Shown here in pieces: positions 43,300 to 51,629 of a DNA stretch of 64,000 nt (positions within the stretch are counted from its first letter, which is position 1; every line of letters starts with the position of its first letter). The translations under genes and the position numbers were made by a program. The DNA is from Pseudomonas soli (GTDB taxonomy: Bacteria > Pseudomonadota > Gammaproteobacteria > Pseudomonadales > Pseudomonadaceae), in contig NZ_FOEQ01000008.1 of assembly GCF_900110655.1 (NCBI RefSeq), positions 143,893 through 207,892 on the forward strand. The letters run 5' to 3'. The notes beneath the pieces were generated by a model. It had not been told where the DNA came from. It saw only the letters and a list, made by a program, of their open reading frames with translations, and searched no databases.

Positions 43300-45261
43300 A
43301 TGAGTGCGGCTCCACTGTATCCCGTTCGTCCCGAGGTTGCGGCCAGTACCCTGACCGACGAGGCCACCTACAAGGCCATGTACCAGCAATCGGTGATCAA
43401 CCCGGACGGCTTCTGGCGCGAGCAGGCCCAGCGTCTGGACTGGATCAAGCCCTTCACCAAGGTCAAGCAGACCTCGTTCGACGACCACCATGTCGATATC
43501 AAATGGTTTGCCGACGGCACTCTGAACGTCTCCTACAACTGCCTGGACCGCCACCTCGAAGAGCGCGGCGACCAGCTGGCGATCATCTGGGAAGGCGACG
43601 ACCCTTCCGAGCATCGCAACATCACCTACCGTGAGCTCCACGAGCAGGTCTGCAAGTTCGCCAACGCCCTGCGTGGCCAGGACGTGCACCGGGGTGACGT
43701 GGTCACCATCTATATGCCGATGATCCCCGAGGCCGTGGTCGCCATGCTGGCCTGCGCGCGCATCGGGGCGATCCACTCGGTGGTGTTCGGCGGCTTCTCG
43801 CCCGAGGCGCTGGCCGGCCGCATCATCGACTGCAAGTCCAAGGTGGTGATCACCGCCGACGAAGGCCTGCGTGGTGGCCGCCGTACCCCGCTCAAGGCCA
43901 ATGTCGACCTGGCCTTGACCAACCCTGAAACCAGCAGCGTGCAAAAGATCATCGTGTGCAAGCGCACTGGTGGCGACATCGCCTGGCACCAGCACCGCGA
44001 TATCTGGTACGAAGACCTGATGAAGGTCGCCTCCAGCCACTGTGCGCCGAAAGAAATGGGTGCCGAGGAGGCGTTGTTCATCCTCTATACCTCCGGCTCC
44101 ACCGGCAAGCCCAAGGGCGTGCTGCACACCACCGGTGGCTACCTGGTGTATGCCGCGCTGACCCACGAGCGCGTGTTCGACTATCGCCCGGGCGAAGTGT
44201 ACTGGTGCACCGCTGACGTGGGTTGGGTCACCGGCCACAGCTACATCGTCTATGGCCCGCTGGCCAATGGTGCGACCACGCTGCTGTTCGAAGGTGTGCC
44301 GAACTACCCGGACATCACCCGCGTGTCGAAGATCGTCGACAAGCACAAGGTCAACATCCTCTACACCGCGCCGACCGCCATCCGCGCCATGATGGCCGAG
44401 GGCGAGGCGGCGGTCGCCGGCGCCGATGGCTCCAGCCTGCGCCTGCTGGGTTCGGTGGGCGAGCCGATCAACCCTGAAGCCTGGAACTGGTACTACAAGA
44501 CAGTCGGCAAGGAACGTTGCCCGATCGTCGATACCTGGTGGCAAACCGAGACCGGCGGCATCCTCATCAGCCCCTTGCCGGGCGCCACGGGGCTCAAGCC
44601 GGGTTCGGCGACCCGTCCGTTCTTCGGCGTGGTGCCGGCACTGGTGGACAACCTGGGCAACCTGATCGACGGCGCCGCCGAGGGCAACCTGGTGATCCTC
44701 GATTCCTGGCCGGGCCAGTCGCGTTCGCTGTACGGCGACCACGACCGCTTCGTCGACACCTATTTCAAGACCTTCCGTGGCATGTACTTCACCGGTGACG
44801 GCGCCCGTCGCGACGAAGATGGCTACTACTGGATCACCGGCCGCGTGGATGACGTGCTCAACGTTTCTGGCCACCGCATGGGCACCGCCGAGATCGAGAG
44901 CGCGATGGTGGCGCATCCGAAGGTCGCCGAGGCGGCGGTGGTGGGCGTGCCGCACGACATCAAGGGGCAGGGTATCTATGTCTACGTCACCCTGAACGCC
45001 GGCGAGGAATCGAACGAGCAATTGCGCCTCGAGTTGAAGAATTGGGTGCGCAAGGAGATCGGCCCGATCGCTTCGCCGGACGTCATCCAGTGGGCGCCGG
45101 GGCTGCCGAAGACCCGCTCGGGCAAGATCATGCGCCGCATCCTGCGCAAGATTGCCACTGGCGAGTACGATGCGCTGGGCGATATCTCCACCCTGGCCGA
45201 TCCAGGGGTGGTGCAGCACCTGATCGATACCCACAAGGCGATGAGCCTGGCTTCGGCCTGA
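43300..45261 (+). CDS. acsA: Acetyl-CoA synthetase
   Basis: A 653-residue adenylate-forming enzyme activating acetate to acetyl-CoA. Motifs: YTSGSTGKPKGVLHTTGGY (ATP loop), WWQTETGG, TGDGARRDEDGYYWITGR (hinge) and the acetylation-site lysine in RSGKIMRRILRKIA near the end. GAGGTAA precedes ATG 43300; the longer open frame upstream is not conserved. A terminator follows. Confidence 0.96.
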   Translation: MSAAPLYPVRPEVAASTLTDEATYKAMYQQSVINPDGFWREQAQRLDWIKPFTKVKQTSFDDHHVDIKWFADGTLNVSYNCLDRHLEERGDQLAIIWEGDDPSEHRNITYRELHEQVCKFANALRGQDVHRGDVVTIYMPMIPEAVVAMLACARIGAIHSVVFGGFSPEALAGRIIDCKSKVVITADEGLRGGRRTPLKANVDLALTNPETSSVQKIIVCKRTGGDIAWHQHRDIWYEDLMKVASSHCAPKEMGAEEALFILYTSGSTGKPKGVLHTTGGYLVYAALTHERVFDYRPGEVYWCTADVGWVTGHSYIVYGPLANGATTLLFEGVPNYPDITRVSKIVDKHKVNILYTAPTAIRAMMAEGEAAVAGADGSSLRLLGSVGEPINPEAWNWYYKTVGKERCPIVDTWWQTETGGILISPLPGATGLKPGSATRPFFGVVPALVDNLGNLIDGAAEGNLVILDSWPGQSRSLYGDHDRFVDTYFKTFRGMYFTGDGARRDEDGYYWITGRVDDVLNVSGHRMGTAEIESAMVAHPKVAEAAVVGVPHDIKGQGIYVYVTLNAGEESNEQLRLELKNWVRKEIGPIASPDVIQWAPGLPKTRSGKIMRRILRKIATGEYDALGDISTLADPGVVQHLIDTHKAMSLASA

Positions 45262-45268
45262 GTCGAAC

Positions 45269-45321
45269 CATCGCGGCAAGTCGGCTCCTGACGGTCGTGG
45301 GAGCGGGCTTGCCTCGCGATG
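45269..45321. repeat. Paired inverted REP elements (degenerate left copy)
   Basis: CATCGCGGCAAG at 45269 faces CTTGCCTCGCGATG ending 45321, just after the acs stop and before its terminator. Confidence 0.75.
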
Positions 45322-45331
45322 AGGCTGTCAC

Positions 45332-45363
45332 AAAAACCCCCGCCCATATCCGGCGGGGTTTTT
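45332..45363 (+). terminator. Rho-independent terminator of acs
   Basis: CCCCGCC (45338-45344) pairs with GGCGGGG (45352-45358) and is followed by T5; an upstream A5 extends the stem. Confidence 0.9.
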
Positions 45364-45643
45364 GCTTTACTGATACAAACTGTTACTCCGAGAGTCATCG
45401 GTAACCGTCGCTGTCACCGATTGCGCCCAAATGCGGGGCTTGTGGAAACATCTGTATGCCAAATGGGTGCATTCTGCGAGCGTTTCGTGCAGGCTCGCAC
45501 GCTGCGCTTGCCGGAATACAAGGCTTTGCCAATAATGGGCCCGCTTATTGCTTTGGGTATAGGTTATTTCTCTTTTGCTCTTGCATATCTCGCGGGAGCT
45601 GTCAATATCGCCCGCCGCGGTTCCTGGCGCTTCTGTAATTAGT

Positions 45644-45686
45644 TGTCGCTTTGAAGAAATATCGACCACCGGGCTGTCGCTAGAAT
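45644..45686 (+). promoter_or_regulatory. ArgR half-sites and -10 element of the aot operon
   Basis: TGTCGC-N8-AA at 45644-45659 fits the Pseudomonas ArgR half-site exactly. A second TGTCGC is at 45675 with a poorer 3' part. TAGAAT (45681-45686) follows immediately and can serve as the -10, with no -35, as expected of an activator-dependent promoter. The stretch 45364-45643 before it shows no gene or repeat. Confidence 0.65.
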
Positions 45687-45809
45687 GCCACTCACTCGCT
45701 CGTGGTCTGCGACCTTGGTCGAAACCTGCGCGGCTCGCGCTGTACCCATTCGCATATCGGGCAGCTGTTACAACTGCCTTGTATTGCCCCGTACCGATGG
45801 AGTTACCTG

Positions 45810-46595
45810 ATGAAGAAGCTCGCACTGCTTGGCGCCTTGGCGCTTTCCGTGTTTTCCCTGGTATCGCAGGCCGATGAGAAGCCGTTGAAGATCGGTATCG
45901 AGGCCGCCTACCCACCCTTCGCCTTCAAGCAGCCCGATGGCAGCCTCGCCGGCTTCGACTACGACATCGGCAACGCCCTGTGCGAACAGATGAAAGCCAA
46001 GTGCACCTGGGTCGAGCAGGAGTTCGACGGTCTGATCCCTGCACTGAAAGTGCGCAAGATCGACGCCATCCTGTCGTCCATGTCGATCACCGACGACCGC
46101 AAGAAGTCGGTCGACTTCACCAAGCGCTACTACCTGACCCCGGCGCGCCTGGTGATGAAGGAAGGCACCACCGTCAGCGACAGCCTGGCTGAGCTCAAGG
46201 GCAAGAAGATCGGCGTGCAGCGCGGTTCGATCCACGACCGTTTCGCCAAGGAAGTCCTGGCCCCGCAAGGCGCCACCGTGGTGCCCTACGGTACCCAGAA
46301 CGAAATCTACCTGGATGTCGCCGCCGGCCGCCTGGACGGCACCGTGGCCGATGCCACCCTGCTCGAGGACGGCTTCCTGAAGACCGATGCTGGCAAGGGC
46401 TTTGCCTTCGTCGGTCCGGCCTTCACCGACACCAAGTACTTCGGTGATGGCGTCGGTATCGCCGTGCGCAAGGGCGACACCGCCAACGCCGAGCGCATCA
46501 ACGCCGCCATCGACGCGATCCGCGCCAACGGCAAATACAAAGAGATCGAGAAGAAGTACTTCAACTTCGACATCTACGGTCCAGACTCGAAGTAA
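45810..46595 (+). CDS. aotJ: Basic amino acid ABC transporter, periplasmic binding protein AotJ
   Basis: A 261-residue family 3 solute-binding protein: signal peptide (1-21, SQA-D), then LKIGIEAAYPPFAFKQPDG, a cysteine pair (ALCEQMKAKCTW) as in HisJ/ArgT, and SMSITDDRKKSVDFT. It binds arginine and ornithine in the P. aeruginosa Aot system. GGAG precedes ATG 45810. First gene of aotJQMP-argR. Confidence 0.94.
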   Translation: MKKLALLGALALSVFSLVSQADEKPLKIGIEAAYPPFAFKQPDGSLAGFDYDIGNALCEQMKAKCTWVEQEFDGLIPALKVRKIDAILSSMSITDDRKKSVDFTKRYYLTPARLVMKEGTTVSDSLAELKGKKIGVQRGSIHDRFAKEVLAPQGATVVPYGTQNEIYLDVAAGRLDGTVADATLLEDGFLKTDAGKGFAFVGPAFTDTKYFGDGVGIAVRKGDTANAERINAAIDAIRANGKYKEIEKKYFNFDIYGPDSK

Positions 46596-46685
46596 CCATC
46601 GAGTTTCACCTGTGCAATGGTGCAAACAGCAGAATCTCTGAGGTTTGCACCATTTTTCATTCCCAAGCCCTGAGGAATTCGAATC

Positions 46686-47375
46686 ATGTTGAAAGGCTAT
46701 GGGGCAGTCATCCTCGACGGGGCGTGGCTGACGCTGCAGCTCGCCCTGTCGTCGATGGCCCTGGCCATCGTCCTCGGCCTGATCGGCGTGGCGCTGCGTT
46801 TGTCGCCGGTGCGCTGGTTGGCCTGGCTGGGGGACCTGTACTCCACGGTGATCCGTGGCATCCCTGACCTGGTCCTGATCCTGCTGATTTTCTATGGCGG
46901 CCAGGACATCCTCAACCGGGTGGCGCCGCTGCTCGGCTATGACGACTATATTGACCTCAATCCCCTGGTCGCTGGCATCGGCACGCTGGGCTTCATCTTT
47001 GGCGCGTACCTGTCGGAAACCTTCCGCGGTGCCTTCCTCGGCATCCCCAAGGGCCAGGCAGAGGCGGGCGCGGCCTACGGCATGAGCGGTGTCCAGGTGT
47101 TCTTCCGCATCATGGTGCCGCAAATGATCCGCCTGGCGATCCCGGGCTTCACCAACAACTGGCTGGTGTTGACCAAGGCGACTGCGCTGATTTCGGTGGT
47201 CGGCCTGCAGGACATGATGTTCAAGGCCAAGCAGGCGGCGGACGCCACCCGCGAACCCTTCACCTTCTTCCTCGCGGTGGCGGCGTTGTACCTGGTGCTG
47301 ACCAGTGTCTCGCTGCTGGCGCTGAAGTATCTCGAGAAGCGCTACTCGGTGGGCGTCAAGGCGGCTGAACTATGA
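46686..47375 (+). CDS. aotQ: ABC transporter permease AotQ (HisQ-like)
   Basis: A 229-residue inner-membrane permease of the HisM/GltK type, five helices, with the EAA loop G-K-G-Q-A-E-A-G-A-A-Y-G around 115-126. GAGGAA is ten bases before the ATG. Its TGA overlaps the aotM ATG (ATGA), so the two permeases are coupled and form a heterodimer. Confidence 0.94.
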   Translation: MLKGYGAVILDGAWLTLQLALSSMALAIVLGLIGVALRLSPVRWLAWLGDLYSTVIRGIPDLVLILLIFYGGQDILNRVAPLLGYDDYIDLNPLVAGIGTLGFIFGAYLSETFRGAFLGIPKGQAEAGAAYGMSGVQVFFRIMVPQMIRLAIPGFTNNWLVLTKATALISVVGLQDMMFKAKQAADATREPFTFFLAVAALYLVLTSVSLLALKYLEKRYSVGVKAAEL

Positions 47376-48070
47376 TCTTCGACTACAACGTCATCTGGGA
47401 AGCCATGCCGCTGTACCTGGGCGGTCTGCTGACCACCCTCAAGCTGCTGGCGCTGTCGCTGCTGTTCGGCCTGCTGGCGGCCATCCCGCTGGGCCTGATG
47501 CGCGTCTCGAAACAGCCGCTGGTGAACATCAGCGCCTGGCTGTACACCTACGTCATTCGCGGCACGCCGATGCTGGTGCAGCTGTTCCTGATCTACTACG
47601 GCCTGGCCCAGTTCGAGGCGGTGCGCGAGAGCATCTTCTGGCCGTGGCTGTCCAGCGCGACCTTCTGCGCCTGCCTGGCTTTTGCCGTCAACACCAGCGC
47701 CTACACCGCCGAGATCATCGCCGGCAGCCTCAAGGCCACGCCCCATGGCGAGATCGAGGCGGCCAAGGCCATCGGCATGTCGCGCATGAAGATGTACCGC
47801 CGCATCCTGCTGCCTTCAGCGCTGCGCCGGGCGCTGCCGCAGTACAGCAACGAAGTGATCATGATGCTGCAGACCACCAGCCTGGCGTCGATCGTCACCC
47901 TGATCGACATCACCGGTGCCGCGCGCACGGTCAACGCCCAGTACTACCTGCCTTTCGAGGCCTACATCACGGCGGGCGTGTTCTACCTGTGCCTGACCTT
48001 CATCCTCGTGCGCCTGTTCAAGATGGCCGAACGCCGCTGGCTCGGTTACCTGGCGCCGCGCAAGCACTGA
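47372..48070 (+). CDS. aotM: ABC transporter permease AotM (HisM-like)
   Basis: A 232-residue permease partner of AotQ with the EAA motif EIEAAKAIGMSRMKMYRRI near 125. Starts within the aotQ stop. In P. aeruginosa an aotO gene follows here; in this window aotP follows directly after 22 bases, so aotO is absent. Confidence 0.94.
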   Translation: MIFDYNVIWEAMPLYLGGLLTTLKLLALSLLFGLLAAIPLGLMRVSKQPLVNISAWLYTYVIRGTPMLVQLFLIYYGLAQFEAVRESIFWPWLSSATFCACLAFAVNTSAYTAEIIAGSLKATPHGEIEAAKAIGMSRMKMYRRILLPSALRRALPQYSNEVIMMLQTTSLASIVTLIDITGAARTVNAQYYLPFEAYITAGVFYLCLTFILVRLFKMAERRWLGYLAPRKH

Positions 48071-48092
48071 CCGCTCTGTGAGATCCGACAGT

Positions 48093-48857
48093 ATGTACAA
48101 ACTCCAAATCCAAGACCTGCACAAGCGCTACGGCAGCCATGAGGTGCTCAAGGGCGTCTCCCTCGAAGCCAAGGCAGGCGACGTGATCAGCATCATCGGC
48201 TCCAGCGGTTCGGGCAAATCGACCTTCCTGCGTTGCATCAACCTGCTGGAGCAGCCGCACGCGGGCAAGATCCTGCTCAACAACGAAGAGCTCAAGCTGG
48301 TCGCCGGCAAGGATGGCGCGCTCAAGGCTGCCGACCCGAAACAGCTGCAGCGCATGCGTTCGCGCTTGTCGATGGTGTTCCAGCACTTCAACCTGTGGTC
48401 GCACATGACTGCGCTGGAAAATGTCATCGAGGCGCCGGTGCACGTGCTGGGCGTGAACAAGAAGGAAGCGCTGGAGAAGGCCGAGCACTACCTGGCCAAG
48501 GTTGGCGTATCCCACCGCAAGGACGCGTTCCCCGGGCACATGTCCGGTGGCGAGCAGCAGCGTGTGGCCATTGCCCGCGCCCTGGCCATGGAACCGGAGG
48601 TGATGCTGTTCGACGAGCCGACTTCGGCGCTGGATCCGGAGCTGGTGGGCGATGTGCTCAAGGTCATGCAATCTCTGGCCCAGGAAGGCCGCACCATGGT
48701 AGTGGTCACCCACGAGATGGGCTTTGCACGCGAGGTTTCCAACCAGCTGGTGTTCCTGCACAAGGGCCTGGTGGAAGAGCGGGGCTGCCCGCGTGAAGTG
48801 CTGGTTAATCCACAGTCGGAGCGCCTCAAGCAGTTCCTTTCCGGCAGCCTGAAGTAA
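48093..48857 (+). CDS. aotP: ABC transporter ATPase AotP (HisP-like)
   Basis: A 254-residue ATPase: Walker A GSSGSGKST, Q-loop in FQHFNLWSHMT, signature MSGGEQQRV and Walker B MLFDEPTSALD, all in the HisP polar amino acid subgroup. ATG 48093 gives the family N-terminus (MYKLQIQDLHKRYG). A strong intercistronic hairpin separates it from argR. Confidence 0.95.
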   Translation: MYKLQIQDLHKRYGSHEVLKGVSLEAKAGDVISIIGSSGSGKSTFLRCINLLEQPHAGKILLNNEELKLVAGKDGALKAADPKQLQRMRSRLSMVFQHFNLWSHMTALENVIEAPVHVLGVNKKEALEKAEHYLAKVGVSHRKDAFPGHMSGGEQQRVAIARALAMEPEVMLFDEPTSALDPELVGDVLKVMQSLAQEGRTMVVVTHEMGFAREVSNQLVFLHKGLVEERGCPREVLVNPQSERLKQFLSGSLK

Positions 48858-48880
48858 AGGCTGCACTTTTGCACCATGAT

Positions 48881-48913
48881 GGGGCATGCTGCGCAACGCA
48901 CGCAGCATGCCCC
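48881..48913 (+). terminator. 13-bp hairpin between aotP and argR
   Basis: GGGGCATGCTGCG (48881-48893) and its exact complement (48901-48913) with a 7-base loop. No U-tract, so it more likely tunes message stability or attenuates argR expression than stops transcription outright. Confidence 0.65.
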
Positions 48914-48959
48914 GGCGCCACAAGCGCGACCCTCCTTTTCAGGTTTCGGACCACGCCCT

Positions 48960-49940
48960 ATGACCACCCAGCGAATCGGATTTCTCATCTGGCCCAGCAC
49001 CAAGCCGCTGACCCTGGCGTTGGCCGAAGAGGTGTTGCAGGTGGCCCAGCGGGTGCATCCGGATGTGGTCTACACAATGTCCTTCCTGCAAGCCGAGGCT
49101 GGGCAGGAGGGCGCCTGGCGCCTGCCGGGCGAAGCGTGGGTCGGACGCCTGGAGGGCTATCACAAGCTGTTCCTGCTGGCTGATGAGCCGCCGGCGGCGA
49201 TCGGTTCGGCATTGTCCGCCGCGCTCAAGCAGTTGGCGCGCAGCGGTTGCATGATCGGTGGCTTGTCGGCCGGGGTTTATCCGCTGGCGGCGCTGGGCCT
49301 GCTCGACGGCTACCGCGCCGCGGTGCATTGGCGCTGGCAGGATGATTTTGCCGAGCGCTTCCCCAAGGTGATCGCCACCAGCCATCTGTTCGACTGGGAT
49401 CGCGATCGCCTGACTGCCTGCGGCGGCATGGCGGTGACTGACCTGCTGCTGGCGGTGCTGGCCCGGGACCATGGGGCGGAGCTGGCCGGCGCGGTGTCGG
49501 AAGAGCTGGTGGTCGAGCGCATTCGCGAAGGTGGCGAGCGCCAGCGCATCCCGCTGCAGAACCGCCTGGGCTCCAGCCACCCCAAGCTCACCCAGGCGGT
49601 GCTGCTGATGGAGGCCAACATCGAAGAGCCGCTGACCACCGACGAGATCGCCCAGCATGTGTGCGTGTCCCGCCGCCAGCTGGAGCGGATCTTCAAGCAG
49701 TATCTCAATCGCGTGCCCAGCCAGTACTACCTGGAGCTGCGCCTGAACAAGGCGCGGCAGATGCTGATGCAGACCAGCAAGTCGATCATCCAGATCGGCC
49801 TGTCCTGCGGGTTCTCCTCCGGGCCGCATTTCTCCAGCGCGTACCGCAATTTCTTCGGCGCCACGCCGCGCGAAGACCGTAACCAGCGACGTAACAGCAG
49901 CCCGTTCGAGCTGAGTTCGGCGCCGGCCGAGCGCGGCTGA
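48960..49940 (+). CDS. argR: Arginine-responsive AraC-family regulator ArgR
   Basis: 326 residues: an N-terminal DJ-1/PfpI-like domain (1-190) and a C-terminal AraC HTH (TTDEIAQHVCVSRRQLERIF, then IIQIGLSCGFSSGPHFSSAY). This is the Pseudomonas ArgR, unrelated to enteric ArgR. It binds TGTCGC-N8-AA sites and activates aot and aru genes when arginine is present. ATG 48960 fits the family start; the 84-base longer frame overlaps the hairpin. Last gene of the aot unit. Confidence 0.94.
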   Translation: MTTQRIGFLIWPSTKPLTLALAEEVLQVAQRVHPDVVYTMSFLQAEAGQEGAWRLPGEAWVGRLEGYHKLFLLADEPPAAIGSALSAALKQLARSGCMIGGLSAGVYPLAALGLLDGYRAAVHWRWQDDFAERFPKVIATSHLFDWDRDRLTACGGMAVTDLLLAVLARDHGAELAGAVSEELVVERIREGGERQRIPLQNRLGSSHPKLTQAVLLMEANIEEPLTTDEIAQHVCVSRRQLERIFKQYLNRVPSQYYLELRLNKARQMLMQTSKSIIQIGLSCGFSSGPHFSSAYRNFFGATPREDRNQRRNSSPFELSSAPAERG

Positions 49941-49964
49941 AGACCTCCCTGCCAGCGAAGACGC

Positions 49965-50030
49965 TAGCGTGGGGCAAGCCGGCTCCCGCGCAGTGTATTG
50001 CTGGTGGGGGCGGGCTTGTCCCGCGATGCG
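49965..50030. repeat. Paired inverted REP elements
   Basis: GGGGCAAGCCGGCTCCC near 49971 faces GGGGGCGGGCTTGTCCCGCGATG ends near 50030, between argR and the aruC promoter. Confidence 0.7.
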
Positions 50031-50123
50031 ATTTGTATATGTGAACACCCGTTCACCCAATTCTCACCGAGCATCTCCCCGCCACCCCCTGCTGCCGTTA
50101 CACTGCGCGATTGCGACACTGTT

Positions 50124-50217
50124 TGTCGCATTGCCGAAAACCGCGTGAAAACTCGGTTTGGCGCTGTAACAAGTTGTCGCCTGGCAGCAAGGACAGGCGC
50201 CGATCAGTCCTTACAAT
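50124..50217 (+). promoter_or_regulatory. ArgR half-sites and -10 element of aruC
   Basis: Two exact TGTCGC-N8-AA half-sites at 50124-50139 and 50175-50190, 51 bases apart, are followed by TACAAT (50212-50217). The downstream half-site covers the -35 position, the usual layout for activation by ArgR. The start codon is at 50269. Confidence 0.75.
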
Positions 50218-50268
50218 CCCTTCATCGCTCGCCACTTCCAGGCCAGCGTTCCTCTTCAGGAGACTCAG

Positions 50269-51489
50269 ATGTCCGTTGAGCAAGCCCCGGTGCAACGTGC
50301 CGATTTCGACCAGGTCATGGTTCCCAACTACTCCCCGGCGGCCTTCATTCCTGTGCGAGGCGAGGGCTCCCGAGTATGGGACCAGTCCGGGCGCGAGCTG
50401 ATCGACTTCGCCGGCGGCATCGCGGTCAACGCACTCGGCCACTGCCATCCGGCGCTGGTCAAGGCGCTGACCGAGCAAGCCAATACCCTCTGGCATGTCT
50501 CCAACGTGTTCACCAACGAGCCGGCCCTGCGCCTGGCGCACAAGCTGGTGGACGCGACCTTTGCCGAGCGCGCCTTCTTCTGCAACTCCGGCGCCGAGGC
50601 CAACGAGGCCGCCTTCAAGCTGGCCCGCCGTGTCGCCCATGACCGTTTCGGCCCCGAGAAGCACGAGATCATCGCCACCGTTAACAGCTTCCACGGTCGC
50701 ACCCTGTTCACCGTCAGCGTCGGTGGCCAGCCCAAGTACTCCGACGGCTTCGGGCCGAAGATCACCGGCATCAGCCACGTGCCGTACAACGACCTGGAAG
50801 CGTTGAAGGCGCAGATCTCCGACAAGACCTGCGCCGTGGTCATCGAACCGATCCAGGGCGAGAGCGGCGTGGTGCCGGCCGACAAGGCCTACCTGGAAGG
50901 CGCGCGCAAGCTGTGCGACGAGCACAATGCGCTGCTGATCTTCGATGAAGTGCAGACCGGCGTCGGCCGTACCGGCTCGCTGTATGCCTACCAGCACTAC
51001 GGCGTCACCCCGGACATCCTGACCAGCGCCAAGAGCCTGGGCGGCGGCTTCCCGATTGGCGCGATGCTGACCACCAGCGACCTGGCCAAGCACCTGGCCG
51101 TCGGCACCCACGGCACCACCTACGGCGGCAACCCGCTGGCCTGTGCCGTCGCCTGCGCCGTGCTCGATGTGGTCAACACCCCGGAAACCCTGGCGGGCAT
51201 CAAGGCCAAACATGAGCGCTTCAAGACCCGCCTGGAGAAGATCGGCCAGGATACCGGCCTGTTCACCCTGGTGCGCGGTGTCGGCCTGCTGATCGGCTGC
51301 GTGCTCAGTGACGCCTGGAAGGGCAAGGCCAAGGACATCCTCAACGCCGCCGAGAAGGAAGGTGTGATGGTTCTGCAGGCAGGCCCCGATGTCGTGCGCT
51401 TCGCCCCGAGCCTGGTGGTCGAGGACAGCGATATCGATGAAGGCCTGGAGCGCTTCGAGCGCGCTGTGCGCAAACTGACCCAGGGCTGA
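50269..51489 (+). CDS. aruC: Succinylornithine/acetylornithine aminotransferase AruC
   Basis: A 406-residue class III PLP aminotransferase; K255 in SAKSLGGGFPIGA forms the Schiff base and FDEVQTGVGRTG binds PLP. It converts succinylornithine to succinylglutamate semialdehyde in arginine catabolism and can also serve as ArgD in synthesis. CAGGAG precedes the ATG. A terminator-like hairpin lies between it and aruF. Confidence 0.95.
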   Translation: MSVEQAPVQRADFDQVMVPNYSPAAFIPVRGEGSRVWDQSGRELIDFAGGIAVNALGHCHPALVKALTEQANTLWHVSNVFTNEPALRLAHKLVDATFAERAFFCNSGAEANEAAFKLARRVAHDRFGPEKHEIIATVNSFHGRTLFTVSVGGQPKYSDGFGPKITGISHVPYNDLEALKAQISDKTCAVVIEPIQGESGVVPADKAYLEGARKLCDEHNALLIFDEVQTGVGRTGSLYAYQHYGVTPDILTSAKSLGGGFPIGAMLTTSDLAKHLAVGTHGTTYGGNPLACAVACAVLDVVNTPETLAGIKAKHERFKTRLEKIGQDTGLFTLVRGVGLLIGCVLSDAWKGKAKDILNAAEKEGVMVLQAGPDVVRFAPSLVVEDSDIDEGLERFERAVRKLTQG

Positions 51490-51502
51490 TCCTGCGGTTC
51501 TG

Positions 51503-51528
51503 TCGCCGGCCTCTAGCGAGGCCGGCGA
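51503..51528 (+). other. 11-bp hairpin after aruC
   Basis: TCGCCGGCCTC and its exact complement around a 4-base loop, 13 bases after the aruC stop, without a U-run. It precedes the terminator at 51543. Confidence 0.6.
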
Positions 51529-51542
51529 TACCTGATTCCAGT

Positions 51543-51586
51543 GCGGGCACCTGCTTGCAGGTAGTGGCGCGTGCCCGCCGTTTTTT
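51543..51586 (+). terminator. Terminator/attenuator between aruC and aruF
   Basis: GCGGGCAC (51543-51550) pairs with GTGCCCGC (51571-51578); an inner ACCTGC/GCAGGT stem overlaps it; T6 follows at 51581-51586. The shape is rho-independent. It lies inside what is usually drawn as one aruCFGDB operon. Confidence 0.8.
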
Positions 51587-51629
51587 CGTGCCGAGTTGAT
51601 CGGTGCGCTTTCCCGAAAGGAGTGACACC

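Noticed and set aside
43252..45279. 675-codon frame antisense to acs
   Set aside because: Opposite a highly conserved gene; composition of a shadow frame.
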